From assembly GCA_026390015.1 (NCBI GenBank), contig JAPLGS010000077.1, positions 56,770 through 120,769 on the forward strand: a stretch of 64,000 nucleotides of DNA, given 5' to 3'. Source of the DNA: Chloroflexota bacterium. Its GTDB lineage: Bacteria; Chloroflexota; Anaerolineae; Anaerolineales; Villigracilaceae. Numbering within the stretch: position 1 is the stretch's first letter; each line of letters starts with the position of its first letter. The position numbers and the translations under genes were made by a program. The notes under the pieces were generated by a model that saw nothing but the letters and a program-made list of their open reading frames with translations, was not told the DNA's origin and did no database searches. Shown here piece after piece: positions 51,308-60,178 of the stretch.

Positions 51308-52540
51308 TCACTTCTTCCCAATTTTCAGCGCTTCTTTCAAAGTTGTTCCCAACCTTGAAATTCCCTCGCGGATATTATCTGTATTCGAGAAAGAGAAATT
51401 GATACGCATCGTATTCGCGCCGCCGCCATTTGGATGGAAAGATGCGCCGGGCACAAAAGCAACTTTGCGTTCGATCGCTACCTTAAGAACATCCGCCGCG
51501 TTTACATGTTCAGGAAGCACGCCCCATAGGAACATGCCGCCCAGCGGCTTGGTCCAGGTTACTTCGGGCGGGAACATTTCTTCCATCATTTCGAGCATCA
51601 CATCGCGTCGTTCTTTATATGTCGCGCGGATCACTTTGACGTGTTCATCCAAAAATCCATTATTCGCCACTTCGTAAGCCACATGTTGATTGAATGAGGA
51701 TGTATGTAAATCTGCGGCTTGTTTTGTCATCACTAATCTGCGGATCACCTCTGGCGGCGCAATTACCCACGCCAGGCGCAAACCCGGCGCGAGTAATTTT
51801 GAGAACGTGCTTAAGTAAATAACGCTTCCAGTGTATTCCCCATCATTGTCATTGCGATAACGGCTGTCAAGAGTCGCGACCGATGGAATATGTTCGCCTT
51901 CATAGCGCAGTTGGCCGTATGGATCATCTTCCACGATCGGCACGCCGTATTTATCTGCAAGCTCAACCAGCTTCACACGACGCTCAAGGCTGAGGGTACA
52001 ACCGGATGGATTCTGAAAGTTGGGTAGGATATAAATAAATTTCGGCCCCACACGCAGGGCGGCTTCCAACTCATCCACGACCATGCCGTGTTCGTCTGTG
52101 CGCACGGAAATATATTGCGCACCGTAGGCGTTCCATGCTTGCAGCGCCCCCAAATAAGTTGGCGATTCCACCACAATATAATCACCGCGATTCACGAATA
52201 GGCGTCCGATAAAATCCAGCGCCTGTTGCGACCCGGAGGTGATCATGATATTCTCCGCGGTCACACGCACGCTGTACCGCGTATTATGACGCGCGATCAT
52301 TTCGCGCAAAGGCAGGTATCCCTCTGTGGTGCTGTATTGCAAAGCTTGCGCGCCATGATCTGTCAACACTTGATTGCAAGCCGCCTGAAATTCCTTCACA
52401 GGAAAAACCTCAGGCGCGGGCAAGCCTCCTCCAAAAGAAATGATGTCGGGCTGTTCGGTCAGCTTCAACAATTCCCGAATGACAGAACTTCCCATTTTTT
52501 GCGTGCGATGTGCGTAACGATATTCCCACGGTGTTTGCAT
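51308..52540 (-). CDS. PLP-dependent aminotransferase, class I/II (LysN/KAT-like)
   Basis: The 410-residue fold type I aminotransferase has the PLP-binding features SGSQQALDFIGRLFVNRGD, YILPNFQNPSGCTLSLERR, and the lysine in STFSKLLAPGLRLAW. These are characteristic of the 2-aminoadipate/kynurenine aminotransferase-like group, close to the domain of MocR regulators but with no DNA-binding domain. It is probably involved in amino-acid metabolism, with the exact donor unknown. AGGAGAG precedes the ATG. Confidence 0.9.
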   Translation of the reverse strand: MQTPWEYRYAHRTQKMGSSVIRELLKLTEQPDIISFGGGLPAPEVFPVKEFQAACNQVLTDHGAQALQYSTTEGYLPLREMIARHNTRYSVRVTAENIMITSGSQQALDFIGRLFVNRGDYIVVESPTYLGALQAWNAYGAQYISVRTDEHGMVVDELEAALRVGPKFIYILPNFQNPSGCTLSLERRVKLVELADKYGVPIVEDDPYGQLRYEGEHIPSVATLDSRYRNDNDGEYTGSVIYLSTFSKLLAPGLRLAWVIAPPEVIRRLVMTKQAADLHTSSFNQHVAYEVANNGFLDEHVKVIRATYKERRDVMLEMMEEMFPPEVTWTKPLGGMFLWGVLPEHVNAADVLKVAIERKVAFVPGASFHPNGGGANTMRINFSFSNTDNIREGISRLGTTLKEALKIGKK

Positions 52541-52665
52541 TTACTCTCCTATTACGAGATAAAGGAATCTAATAATTACCCAAAAAGTCTCGTGCCAAAA
52601 TACCGATCATCTTCCTTATCTTTCCTATTATAAGCGGGGCTGCAATTATTTTAATCACTCTCATA

Positions 52666-53106
52666 TTATGACAAACTTCCCCCGCTAATCTTCTCGACGG
52701 AAGCCCGCGTATAAGAATCCAAAGGCAGATGCAGAGCCGCATCCAACTTAACCCAAACATGCTCCTCCGCTTCATCATTCAGTCGCACTGAGAGAGAGTC
52801 TGTTTTGCAGGCGTAATCGAAGAAGATAAAGTGTCGTTTTTTCCAAAACGACGGATCATAAATAAATTGCTGGAAGTTGATGAACTTCAGATCGTAAATA
52901 TCCAAACCGGTTTCCTCCTTCGCCTCGCGGATCGCCGCCTCCTCCAGCCTCTCTCCCAACTCTACATGTCCGCCGGGGACAACATACTTGCCGGGGAATT
53001 TATGGCTCTTCAACAATAACATCTCTCCACTGCTGTTGAAGATGAAAACACCAACTGTCGGTTCCGGGAAAATTTGATCTGTCATTTTTTTATCTTGAAT
53101 AATCAT
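52666..53106 (-). CDS. NUDIX hydrolase
   Basis: The Nudix box is complete: GGHVELGERLEEAAIREAKEETG, with the GX5EX7REUXEE pattern. Substrates may be nucleotide sugars, (d)NTPs or others and cannot be assigned. The ATG at 53106 overlaps the upstream EamA stop as ATGA; the internal ATG at 53085 (MTDQIFPEP) is the other possible start. Confidence 0.88.
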   Translation of the reverse strand: MIIQDKKMTDQIFPEPTVGVFIFNSSGEMLLLKSHKFPGKYVVPGGHVELGERLEEAAIREAKEETGLDIYDLKFINFQQFIYDPSFWKKRHFIFFDYACKTDSLSVRLNDEAEEHVWVKLDAALHLPLDSYTRASVEKISGGSLS

Positions 53107-53957
53107 CCAAAAATCGCGATGACCATCACCCCCGCAAACACGATCACAGATCCCACTACGCGGACGCCGCCCATTTCCTCTTTCAAGAATCTCCAGCCGA
53201 GAAATGCTCCGATCACCGCGCTGACCTCGCGGATCGCGCCTGAATAACTGAGCGGCGCAAAAGTATAAGCAAAGAGCGCCATCATATAGGCAACCAATCC
53301 CAGCACACCACCCAGCAATAAATAACCGCGATTTTTTTTCCAGACATCCACGAATGAACCCCAGCCATAACGGCGCGCGATATAAGGCGTTGTGACTAAA
53401 GGAGTCATCATGAACATGAACAGTCCATACGGCATGGCTGGTCCGTGCTTGACGGCCGTGCCATCAATAAAAGTATAAATTGAAATCACCAAAGCCACTG
53501 AAAGCGCTGTGAGAATTCCGCGCAGGTGCGGCTTTTCGCCTTTGTTCTGTAAGAGCGTGGTCGCGCCGATCAGGATGATGCCGCCGGTGATCATGGCCAG
53601 TCCGATATATCCGCCGAAGGTTAATTCTTCGCGCAAAAATATCGCCGACCATAACACCAGAAACGCCGGCGCCGATCCGCGTGCAATGGGATAGACGAGC
53701 GAAAAGTCATGGTCGCTGTAGGCGCTGCACAGCAAAATAAAATAAAGGGCCTCCAGCGCCATGCTCAAGACCGCGAAGAACCACATCGAGCGCGGCGGCA
53801 GCCCGACAAAAAAGATCAAGACCGTTGAAAATAATCCACTGAGGATTACCTGCCAGCCCATGGCGATATATTTTTGCTCCGAACTCTTAAGCAAAAAATT
53901 CCACAGGGCGTGCATGGATGCGGAAAAGAATAGCAAAACAATCGCGAAAATTGGCAT
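53103..53957 (-). CDS. EamA/DMT-superfamily transporter
   Basis: The 284-residue protein has ten hydrophobic segments in two EamA-like halves (SASMHALWNFLLKSS ... LVYPIARGSAPAFLVLWSAIFLREELTFGG and the corresponding second half SYSGAIREVSAVIGAFLGWRFLKEEMGG). The E/GG pattern at the end of each half is characteristic. The substrate is unknown; the family exports small metabolites. The start codon lies three bases after the stop of the upstream alpha/beta hydrolase gene. Confidence 0.88.
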   Translation of the reverse strand: MPIFAIVLLFFSASMHALWNFLLKSSEQKYIAMGWQVILSGLFSTVLIFFVGLPPRSMWFFAVLSMALEALYFILLCSAYSDHDFSLVYPIARGSAPAFLVLWSAIFLREELTFGGYIGLAMITGGIILIGATTLLQNKGEKPHLRGILTALSVALVISIYTFIDGTAVKHGPAMPYGLFMFMMTPLVTTPYIARRYGWGSFVDVWKKNRGYLLLGGVLGLVAYMMALFAYTFAPLSYSGAIREVSAVIGAFLGWRFLKEEMGGVRVVGSVIVFAGVMVIAIFG

Positions 53958-53960
53958 GGG

Positions 53961-54827
53961 TTATTTCATGAACCCGATCAACTTTTGATTCACTTCTTCA
54001 CTGGCATCGTGCTGAACCCAATGCGTAGACTTGCCAAAGAAGGTCAATTGGCCCTCATCGCACAGGTCAATCGAAGGCTGTGCCATTTCAGAACTAAGCG
54101 CTACATCACGCTTGCCCCATAACATGATTGTAGGAACCTGTACGCGCCGCGCAGGCGATTTTTTTTGACTGAGCGCGTGCCGCAATCCACGGCGCAGCGC
54201 GGCGCGATACCAATTCAACATTCCCGTTAAAGCGCCTTTTTGTGACCAGGCTTTTTTGTATTCAACGACATCTGCCTCGCTGAATGTATTTTTGCGCCCT
54301 GAGCGCGTCAACATGCGCGCCAGGTATTCATAATTTTTTCTGCTTAATATCCATTCCACGAACCAGGGAATTTGAAAGAAGAAAACGTACCAGGATTTCT
54401 TGCGCTGCGCGGGATTGTTCAGCACAAAATCCACCATCACATCGGGGTGCGGCACATTCAAGATCGCAAGTTTTTCCAGACGTTCCGGATGATTAATGGC
54501 AACTGTCCACGCGACGACTGCGCCCCAATCATGCCCAACAAGTTTTGCTTGTTGAATTCCAAAATGATCGAGCAAGCCGACAATATCCTTTGCGAGAATA
54601 TCCACATCATAAGCAGATACGCCAGTTGGTTTATCTGATAAGTTATATCCACGCTGGTCAGGGACAATGACACGAAAACCTGCATCCACCAAAGCTGGGA
54701 TCTGATTCTTCCAACCGTAGTGGAACTCAGGAAATCCATGTAATAAAACGACCGCCGTCCCATTTTCAGGTCCGTCGGTCATTACGTGCAGATTGATTTT
54801 ATTGGTGGTGATAAATTGACTTTTCAT
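53961..54827 (-). CDS. Alpha/beta hydrolase, epoxide-hydrolase/haloalkane-dehalogenase-like
   Basis: The 288-residue protein has the oxyanion motif LLHGFPEFHYGWK, the DQRGYNLSDKP loop and the nucleophile aspartate in VGHDWGAVVAWTVA, with the catalytic histidine late in FGKSTHWVQHD. The Asp nucleophile and HGFPE pattern fit soluble epoxide hydrolases more than esterases. The substrate is unknown. A TATACT -10 six bases before the ATG overlaps the end of the SDR gene. Confidence 0.87.
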   Translation of the reverse strand: MKSQFITTNKINLHVMTDGPENGTAVVLLHGFPEFHYGWKNQIPALVDAGFRVIVPDQRGYNLSDKPTGVSAYDVDILAKDIVGLLDHFGIQQAKLVGHDWGAVVAWTVAINHPERLEKLAILNVPHPDVMVDFVLNNPAQRKKSWYVFFFQIPWFVEWILSRKNYEYLARMLTRSGRKNTFSEADVVEYKKAWSQKGALTGMLNWYRAALRRGLRHALSQKKSPARRVQVPTIMLWGKRDVALSSEMAQPSIDLCDEGQLTFFGKSTHWVQHDASEEVNQKLIGFMK

Positions 54828-54831
54828 CCCG

Positions 54832-55512
54832 CTAGTATAACGGAATTCTTGCCCCGTTCACTTTACTGGCTTCATCTGAAAACAAATAAGTCATCGCTGA
54901 GACAATTTCTGCGGGAGTGGTGCCTTCGCGCTGCGTTTCGCCTTTTGTATTAATGGATTTAACGTGGATGATATTCGCGGTCAATCCGCTGTCTTTGAAT
55001 TCTTCAGCCAGAGTCAGCACCAAACTTTCCTGCGCCGATTTTGCCGCAGCGTATAAAGCCATCTTCGCGGCAGGATTAATCGTCACTGGCATGGATACGA
55101 TCAACACGCGTCCGCACTGGCTCGCGGCGATATGCGGCGCAAACGACTGGAGCAAATGGAATGTTGTCCACGCGTGCTGATCGAGCATAGAATCAAAATC
55201 GTCTGCGTTTGATTCCGGGATGGTCTTACCACCCGTCCACCCGCCGACAAGATGGATCAAAGCGTGGACACTGCCAAATTTGGAAAGAACAGTTTCAGCC
55301 GAGCCATGAACCGCTGGCCCGTTGAGCAGGTCAATGGTCTGAGAGTAGAGTCTCTCGCTGGGCAAATTCAAATCACGGATGAGGGCATCCAATTTATTTG
55401 GATCACTGTCAAGCAGCGCAAGGTTGTGCCCGCGCTCCGCAAAAGTTTTCGCGACGAGATTCCCTAATACGCCGGTTGCGCCGGTGATAACGATCACTTT
55501 GCTTTTCAACAT
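54832..55512 (-). CDS. Short-chain dehydrogenase/reductase (SDR)
   Basis: From the ATG at 55512 (MLKSKVIVITG), about 226 residues. The nucleotide-binding motif is TGATGVLGNLVA and the catalytic motif YAAAK; the usual Ser lies in VLIVSMPVTI. The natural substrate and cofactor are unknown. GAGGGTCAA before ATG supports the downstream start; the track's start at 55533 would overlap the ribA stop region. It is downstream of ribA on the same strand. Confidence 0.85.
   Translation of the reverse strand: MLKSKVIVITGATGVLGNLVAKTFAERGHNLALLDSDPNKLDALIRDLNLPSERLYSQTIDLLNGPAVHGSAETVLSKFGSVHALIHLVGGWTGGKTIPESNADDFDSMLDQHAWTTFHLLQSFAPHIAASQCGRVLIVSMPVTINPAAKMALYAAAKSAQESLVLTLAEEFKDSGLTANIIHVKSINTKGETQREGTTPAEIVSAMTYLFSDEASKVNGARIPLY
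54834..54839 (-). promoter_or_regulatory. -10 box of the alpha/beta hydrolase gene, inside the 3' end of the SDR gene
   Basis: TATACT on the minus strand, six bases before the ATG at 54827, overlapping the SDR stop codon. Confidence 0.35.
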
Positions 55513-55525
55513 TTGACCCTCAACT

Positions 55526-56284
55526 TTAATCATACAGCGCCTTGATTTGACTTTCGGTCATGCCTTCAACAATGGGTCTGTCGCTTTGTTCGGGTAAATG
55601 TTCCTTGCCATGAAAATCGATCAGGTGACCAGACTTGGCGGCTTTGGTTTCGAGATAAAAACGATTATGTTCATTGCTTGGCAAAATATGCGGAATGCGC
55701 GCGCTGACCTTCACGCCGTACTGCGTGAGCTGATCAATTTTTTTTGGATTGTTGGTCATCAAATTAATAGACTGCACCTTGAGCGAGTGAAGCATGTGCG
55801 CGGCGACCGCGTAATCACGTTCATCATCGCGGAAGCCGAGAGCGAGATTCGCTTCCACGGTATCCAATCCCTGATCTTGCAAACTGTACGCGCGAATTTT
55901 ATTGGTCAACCCAATTCCGCGCCCCTCCTGACGAAGATATAAAACGATACCGTTTTCCATTTCGCCAATTTTCTTTAACGAGGCTTCGAGTTGATCGCGG
56001 CAATCACAACGCAAGGAACCGATCACGTCGCCTGTTAAACATTCAGAGTGCAAACGCACCGGCACATCGTCTGCGCCAAGCACCTCGCCTTTGATTATGG
56101 CAACATGTTCCTTGTCATCCTGATTGTTTGAAAATCCAACGATATGAAAATCGCCAAAGCGTGAAGGAAGTTCCGCGATCGCTTCAATGCGAACACAAAC
56201 ATTATCCTTGCCAACGCCTTCACATTCGTGACAGCAATTTTCTTCCAACAAAAGTTCGATTTGTTCATGTGTAAATGTAGTCAT
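55526..56284 (-). CDS. ribA: GTP cyclohydrolase II
   Basis: The protein of about 252 residues has the zinc-binding HSECLTGDVIGSLRCDCRDQL, the YLRQEGRGIGLTNKIRAYSLQD motif, and ALGFRDDERDYAVAAHML. It hydrolyses GTP to the first riboflavin intermediate. The N-terminus has an extra CCHEC segment. Start at 56284 (MTTFTHEQIEL) with GGAGAAG upstream, not the track's 56368. It is a stand-alone RibA without the RibB domain and follows the RibD-like reductase by 20 bases. Confidence 0.93.
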   Translation of the reverse strand: MTTFTHEQIELLLEENCCHECEGVGKDNVCVRIEAIAELPSRFGDFHIVGFSNNQDDKEHVAIIKGEVLGADDVPVRLHSECLTGDVIGSLRCDCRDQLEASLKKIGEMENGIVLYLRQEGRGIGLTNKIRAYSLQDQGLDTVEANLALGFRDDERDYAVAAHMLHSLKVQSINLMTNNPKKIDQLTQYGVKVSARIPHILPSNEHNRFYLETKAAKSGHLIDFHGKEHLPEQSDRPIVEGMTESQIKALYD

Positions 56285-56303
56285 GGTTCTTCTCCGTTGC
56301 AAA

Positions 56304-56999
56304 TCACGCTTGAAGCGTGGCCTGTAATTTATAGTATAACAAAACTCCGCCGTCTGCTTGTGCTTCAATGTTTTCCAACTTTAAAGCAATGGCGTCATTT
56401 CGCTCAAATCCTAAACCGGCCGCTAGAGTGGGAGCTTGTTCACCACCAAAGATCATCGGCGCGATGTAAATCATTAATTCATCTACAAGCCCAAGCTTTA
56501 ATAATTCAAAATTAAGCGTGCCGCCGCCTTCGACCATCACGCGCCGCGCGCCAAGTTCATATAATTTATCCAGCGCCAGCGAAAGATCCACGCGCTCTGA
56601 TTCGTGGATAAAAACTTCCACGTCCCGCTCACGTAAAAAATAAACTTGTTCCATTGACGTGCGATTCGTTGTAAATATTACGGTGCGTGCAGGACCAATA
56701 TTTAGAAAATCAGAATCTGGATGAATGTCTCCGCTGGTGACAATGCCCACTTTAATTGGATTTTGCGGCAGCCCGCGCCTGACTCTGCCCTCACGCAGCG
56801 CTTCGCTCTTAACTGTCAGCCTGGGATTCTCTTCGAGCAGTGTCTTGCCCCCGACAAGCACCGCATCTGCGCCCGCGCGCAATTCATCCACACGATTCTT
56901 GTCTTGTGTAGACGAAATTGCGGCACCTTTGCGCTCAAAGGTATCTATCTTTCCATCGGCTGTAGTGGCGATGTTGATAAAAGTGTACGGTCTGTTCAT
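56304..56999 (-). CDS. RibD C-terminal-type reductase (riboflavin/pyrimidine reductase)
   Basis: The 231-residue protein is the RibD reductase/RibD_C domain alone: RPYTFINIATTADGKIDT at the start, DAVLVGGKTLLEENPRLTV, and the GARRVMVEGGGTLNFELLKLGLVDEL motif. It would reduce the 5-amino-6-ribosylamino intermediate of riboflavin synthesis, or a related substrate. No deaminase domain is attached and none is in the window. It is first in the ribD-like/ribA unit. Confidence 0.88.
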   Translation of the reverse strand: MNRPYTFINIATTADGKIDTFERKGAAISSTQDKNRVDELRAGADAVLVGGKTLLEENPRLTVKSEALREGRVRRGLPQNPIKVGIVTSGDIHPDSDFLNIGPARTVIFTTNRTSMEQVYFLRERDVEVFIHESERVDLSLALDKLYELGARRVMVEGGGTLNFELLKLGLVDELMIYIAPMIFGGEQAPTLAAGLGFERNDAIALKLENIEAQADGGVLLYYKLQATLQA

Positions 57000-57090
57000 G
57001 TCTTTATTTCTGACGCCCTAACTTCCTTTGTCTTTACCTTTCAGGTAATTCGAATTCGAAAATCTCCCGCCGTTGGTAATCCAACATCAA

Positions 57091-58671
57091 TCAATATGAG
57101 CCTGAGAAATATTTCGTGATCAAGTCGCTGATATCTGCGCTGGAATTAGCGCGCACTGTGGCGAAGAAATCATACGAGGTTGCGCGTCCGCGCGAATAAC
57201 GCGAGGCGTAATCTTTTAGGAAACGGAAGAAATCATCATCCCCCATACGCCCGCGCAGATCTTCAATAAAATGTGCGCCGTTTAAATAAGCCGCGTTTGT
57301 ATAGCTGCGAAACGTGCCGCCATTATAAATGGATGTGTCTACATAACCACCTGGCTTGAAATAATCCACGCGAAATTGCCACCACCAACTGAGCTGGCCT
57401 GGATAATTGAATTCATAAAAAACATGCTCGCTATAAGTTGCCATGGCTTCATCAAGCCAGGGCTCAAGCGCCTGATCGTTTCCGACCAGCCCAAACCACC
57501 ATTGATGCGCGATCTCATGCACTCCGATCGTCGTGAGATTGTTCCGCGCGCCGCCGCTGTATTGGGCATAGAAATCAGTCGCCAGAAAAACCAGCCCGTC
57601 ATATTCCTGCCCATCATGAATATCGGTCTGCACCACCGCCAATGTCTGATATGGATATGGCGCGAATTTTGCGGAATAAATGCTGACAGCTTGCATCGCC
57701 GCGAACAGCATTGCATCACCTGCAGATTGATAGCCATCGAAATAATAAGAACGGATCACGACATCGCCGACGGCTGTATCCGTCATAATGAATTCGTTGC
57801 TGGCTGACAGCGCAAACGTGCGCGCTCCGTAAAGATGATAGCGTGTCCATTCGCCGTTTTGCTCGGATGGCGCACTCGCCGCGATGATCACCTCTGAATC
57901 AGTTTTGAGATTCAGCTCAATGTCAGATGAGTCATAGACAAGGTGTTCGCCAAAAGATATGGGATCATGCAAAATCCACCCGCCGCTCGCGTCGCGCGGC
58001 ACAATGAATGGATACCATTCCACAAGATTGATCTGATTGAAATCGTATCCGAATATTCCGTTAGATGTTTTTGCAGGTATGTTGAGATTGAAGTTAAGAG
58101 TCAATGTACTAGCCGAGCCTGGCTGAAGTGGCTGAGGCAGGCTTAGCCCGAGACGTTGACCGCTGAGGGAAAATGTTGTCAACGCAGCGCCTTCAAGCGA
58201 GATGGAATTTAAGGTAAAAGTGCTGCCATAAAGATTTGGCTGAACGGATAAAACAATATCCGATAACGCTGTGCCCGTATTGTTGGTATAGCGAATCGTT
58301 TCATCCACGCTTAATGTGCGGGCGGTGAAATCCAAAGTCGCGTAGAGGATGTAATTTGTGCGCGACGCGGAGGCAGCCTCAGGCGGCGCTGAAGTCGTCG
58401 CGGTAGCAAGTGTCGCCGAAGCAGGAAGCGGAGTGAATGTTTGCGTTGGGGTTTCTGTCGGTGGAACTTGTGTGGACGAGGGTGTATCCATGACAATCAA
58501 TCCAGCAGGTTGAAACGGCGTAGGCGTCGGTGAAGCATTCGGATCTTGTGTGATCAGAATGAATTGCGGAATGGCAGGCGCGGCCGGAGGCGGTGACCCG
58601 CAGGCTGAAAGAAAGATGAAAAATAAAAAGAAAAAAGTAACACGTACTGAACGGGGGTTTTTTTTCATCAA
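57091..58671 (-). CDS. M1-family metallopeptidase, lipoprotein (first of two)
   Basis: The 526-residue protein has a lipobox (LSACGS near residue 22), a Pro/Thr-rich linker, then an N-terminal beta domain and an M1 catalytic domain: zinc motif HEIAHQWWFG and, 18 residues on, WLDEAMATYSEH with the third ligand Glu. It is predicted to be an extracellular, membrane-anchored aminopeptidase-like enzyme. It is preceded by a homologue on the same strand, whose stop overlaps this start by four bases (58668-58671), so they are coupled. Confidence 0.9.
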   Translation of the reverse strand: MMKKNPRSVRVTFFFLFFIFLSACGSPPPAAPAIPQFILITQDPNASPTPTPFQPAGLIVMDTPSSTQVPPTETPTQTFTPLPASATLATATTSAPPEAASASRTNYILYATLDFTARTLSVDETIRYTNNTGTALSDIVLSVQPNLYGSTFTLNSISLEGAALTTFSLSGQRLGLSLPQPLQPGSASTLTLNFNLNIPAKTSNGIFGYDFNQINLVEWYPFIVPRDASGGWILHDPISFGEHLVYDSSDIELNLKTDSEVIIAASAPSEQNGEWTRYHLYGARTFALSASNEFIMTDTAVGDVVIRSYYFDGYQSAGDAMLFAAMQAVSIYSAKFAPYPYQTLAVVQTDIHDGQEYDGLVFLATDFYAQYSGGARNNLTTIGVHEIAHQWWFGLVGNDQALEPWLDEAMATYSEHVFYEFNYPGQLSWWWQFRVDYFKPGGYVDTSIYNGGTFRSYTNAAYLNGAHFIEDLRGRMGDDDFFRFLKDYASRYSRGRATSYDFFATVRANSSADISDLITKYFSGSY

Positions 58672-60149
58672 TATACGTTTTGGAAATATTGGAGGATGAG
58701 ATCTGAAATATCTACGCTGGTATATTCACGCAGGAGATGGAAGAAATCTGCCGTGGTGACGATCTTGCCGCGACCCTGCTTAAGGTAATCTTGCAGAAAT
58801 GCAAAAAACTCCTCGTCACCAATTTGCGTGCGCAGGTCTTCGAGAAAATGCGCCCCTTGAAAATACGCCGCGTTGGTATAAGGGCGGAATCCCTGACCCT
58901 CATAAATTGGAATATCCACAAAGCCTTGTGGTTTGTAAAAATCAATTCGATAAGTCCACCACCAACCGACGAGGTCCGGATGAGTGTTTTCATAATAAAT
59001 ACGTTCAGAGTATGTGGCTAAGGCTTCGTCCACCCAGGGCTGCAAGGCCTGATCGCTGGCGACCTGCTCAAACCACCATTGATGAGAGGTTTCATGCGCA
59101 GCTACAAAGGTGAGATAGTTGGCAGGTGTTCCATCGTATAGGTTGTAAAAATCACGCGGGAGAAAGAAGAAAGCCGAGTATTCCATTCCATCGTTGAAGT
59201 CTCCCATCACGATAGAGAGTGTCTTATGTTGATATGCTCCGTAGCGCTGGTTAAAAACCCGGATTGCATCAACGCTGGCTTGTAACGCAGCCAGGCCTGC
59301 AGTTTCGTTTATGGCAAAGTAATAACTTATAACGGATATACCCTCAAACTGCGAACTTTGGACTTGGAACTCACGGCTGGCCGACAGGGCAAATGTCCGC
59401 GCTGAGGTGATGGTGTAACGGGTAGAGTCTGCTAGTTGTTCAGGGAATCCGCTCGCAGCCACGACCGGTGCTGTGTCAGGATCTGCAAATTTGAGATTTA
59501 CTTCGTAGTCAGCAGAATCGTAAACAAGATGTTCACCGTAATACCAGGGAGCGTGTAATATCCACTCTCCATTTATATAAGGCACAACGAACGGATACCA
59601 ATCCACGAGATTCAATTGATGTTTAGTGTACCCATAAATGCGCGGACGTGAAATCTTCGGGTCTTCCTGCACTGCAAATGGAAGCGTCAGTGTGAAATGA
59701 ATATTGATGGTCAATGCGCTTTCAGGCTGAAGCAAGGAACTCAAAGCAATATCCAATCTTTGACCCTCAAGGGCATATGCAGTGACTGGCGCACCGTCAA
59801 TTGAGATACTTTGGAGATCGAAACTATCAACCAAAAGGTTGGGTACCACCGCAAGAACTATTGAGTCGAGCTGTTTGCCTGTATGGTTGGGATAGCGAAT
59901 TATCTCATCCACTGTGACGATGTGCGCGTCGTAGTCAACGAGCGTATTCAGTGTGTACCCGGCAAGCTCAGTTGTAGAAACAGGCGTTGTTTCAGGAAGC
60001 GAGGTGGGCGAAGTCGGCGATGGCGCGATTGTTGATATTGGCACATGCAAAATGGTGGCAATGAATTGAGGTACAGGCGTAAAATAAGAATAGGTAATAA
60101 CAAAGGAAAGAAGGAAAAGCAACAGAAACCTGGCTATTTTTTTTGACAT
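58668..60149 (-). CDS. M1-family metallopeptidase, signal-anchored (second of two)
   Basis: From the ATG at 60149 (MSKKIARFLLLFLLS) the protein has a hydrophobic signal anchor, a Pro/Thr/Ser linker and an M1-like domain with HETSHQWWFE (HEXXH) and WVDEALATYSER (third ligand Glu). It is about 490 residues long and paralogous along its whole length to the downstream protein, but lacks an obvious lipobox. The start is set by the TAGAAT box seven bases upstream; the track's start at 60179 is in the transporter stop codon. Confidence 0.88.
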   Translation of the reverse strand: MSKKIARFLLLFLLSFVITYSYFTPVPQFIATILHVPISTIAPSPTSPTSLPETTPVSTTELAGYTLNTLVDYDAHIVTVDEIIRYPNHTGKQLDSIVLAVVPNLLVDSFDLQSISIDGAPVTAYALEGQRLDIALSSLLQPESALTINIHFTLTLPFAVQEDPKISRPRIYGYTKHQLNLVDWYPFVVPYINGEWILHAPWYYGEHLVYDSADYEVNLKFADPDTAPVVAASGFPEQLADSTRYTITSARTFALSASREFQVQSSQFEGISVISYYFAINETAGLAALQASVDAIRVFNQRYGAYQHKTLSIVMGDFNDGMEYSAFFFLPRDFYNLYDGTPANYLTFVAAHETSHQWWFEQVASDQALQPWVDEALATYSERIYYENTHPDLVGWWWTYRIDFYKPQGFVDIPIYEGQGFRPYTNAAYFQGAHFLEDLRTQIGDEEFFAFLQDYLKQGRGKIVTTADFFHLLREYTSVDISDLILQYFQNVY

Positions 60150-60156
60150 GGGCTGT

Positions 60157-60162
60157 ATTCTA
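60157..60162 (-). promoter_or_regulatory. -10 box of the M1 peptidase operon
   Basis: TAGAAT on the minus strand, seven bases before the ATG at 60149; predicts a leaderless transcript. Confidence 0.45.
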
Positions 60163-60178
60163 ACAAATAAATATCCCA

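Noticed and set aside
57000-57090. FMN riboswitch in front of the riboflavin genes
   Set aside because: Short hairpins (TTACCTGAAAGGTAA) are present, but the FMN aptamer core is not recognisable and the space is too small.
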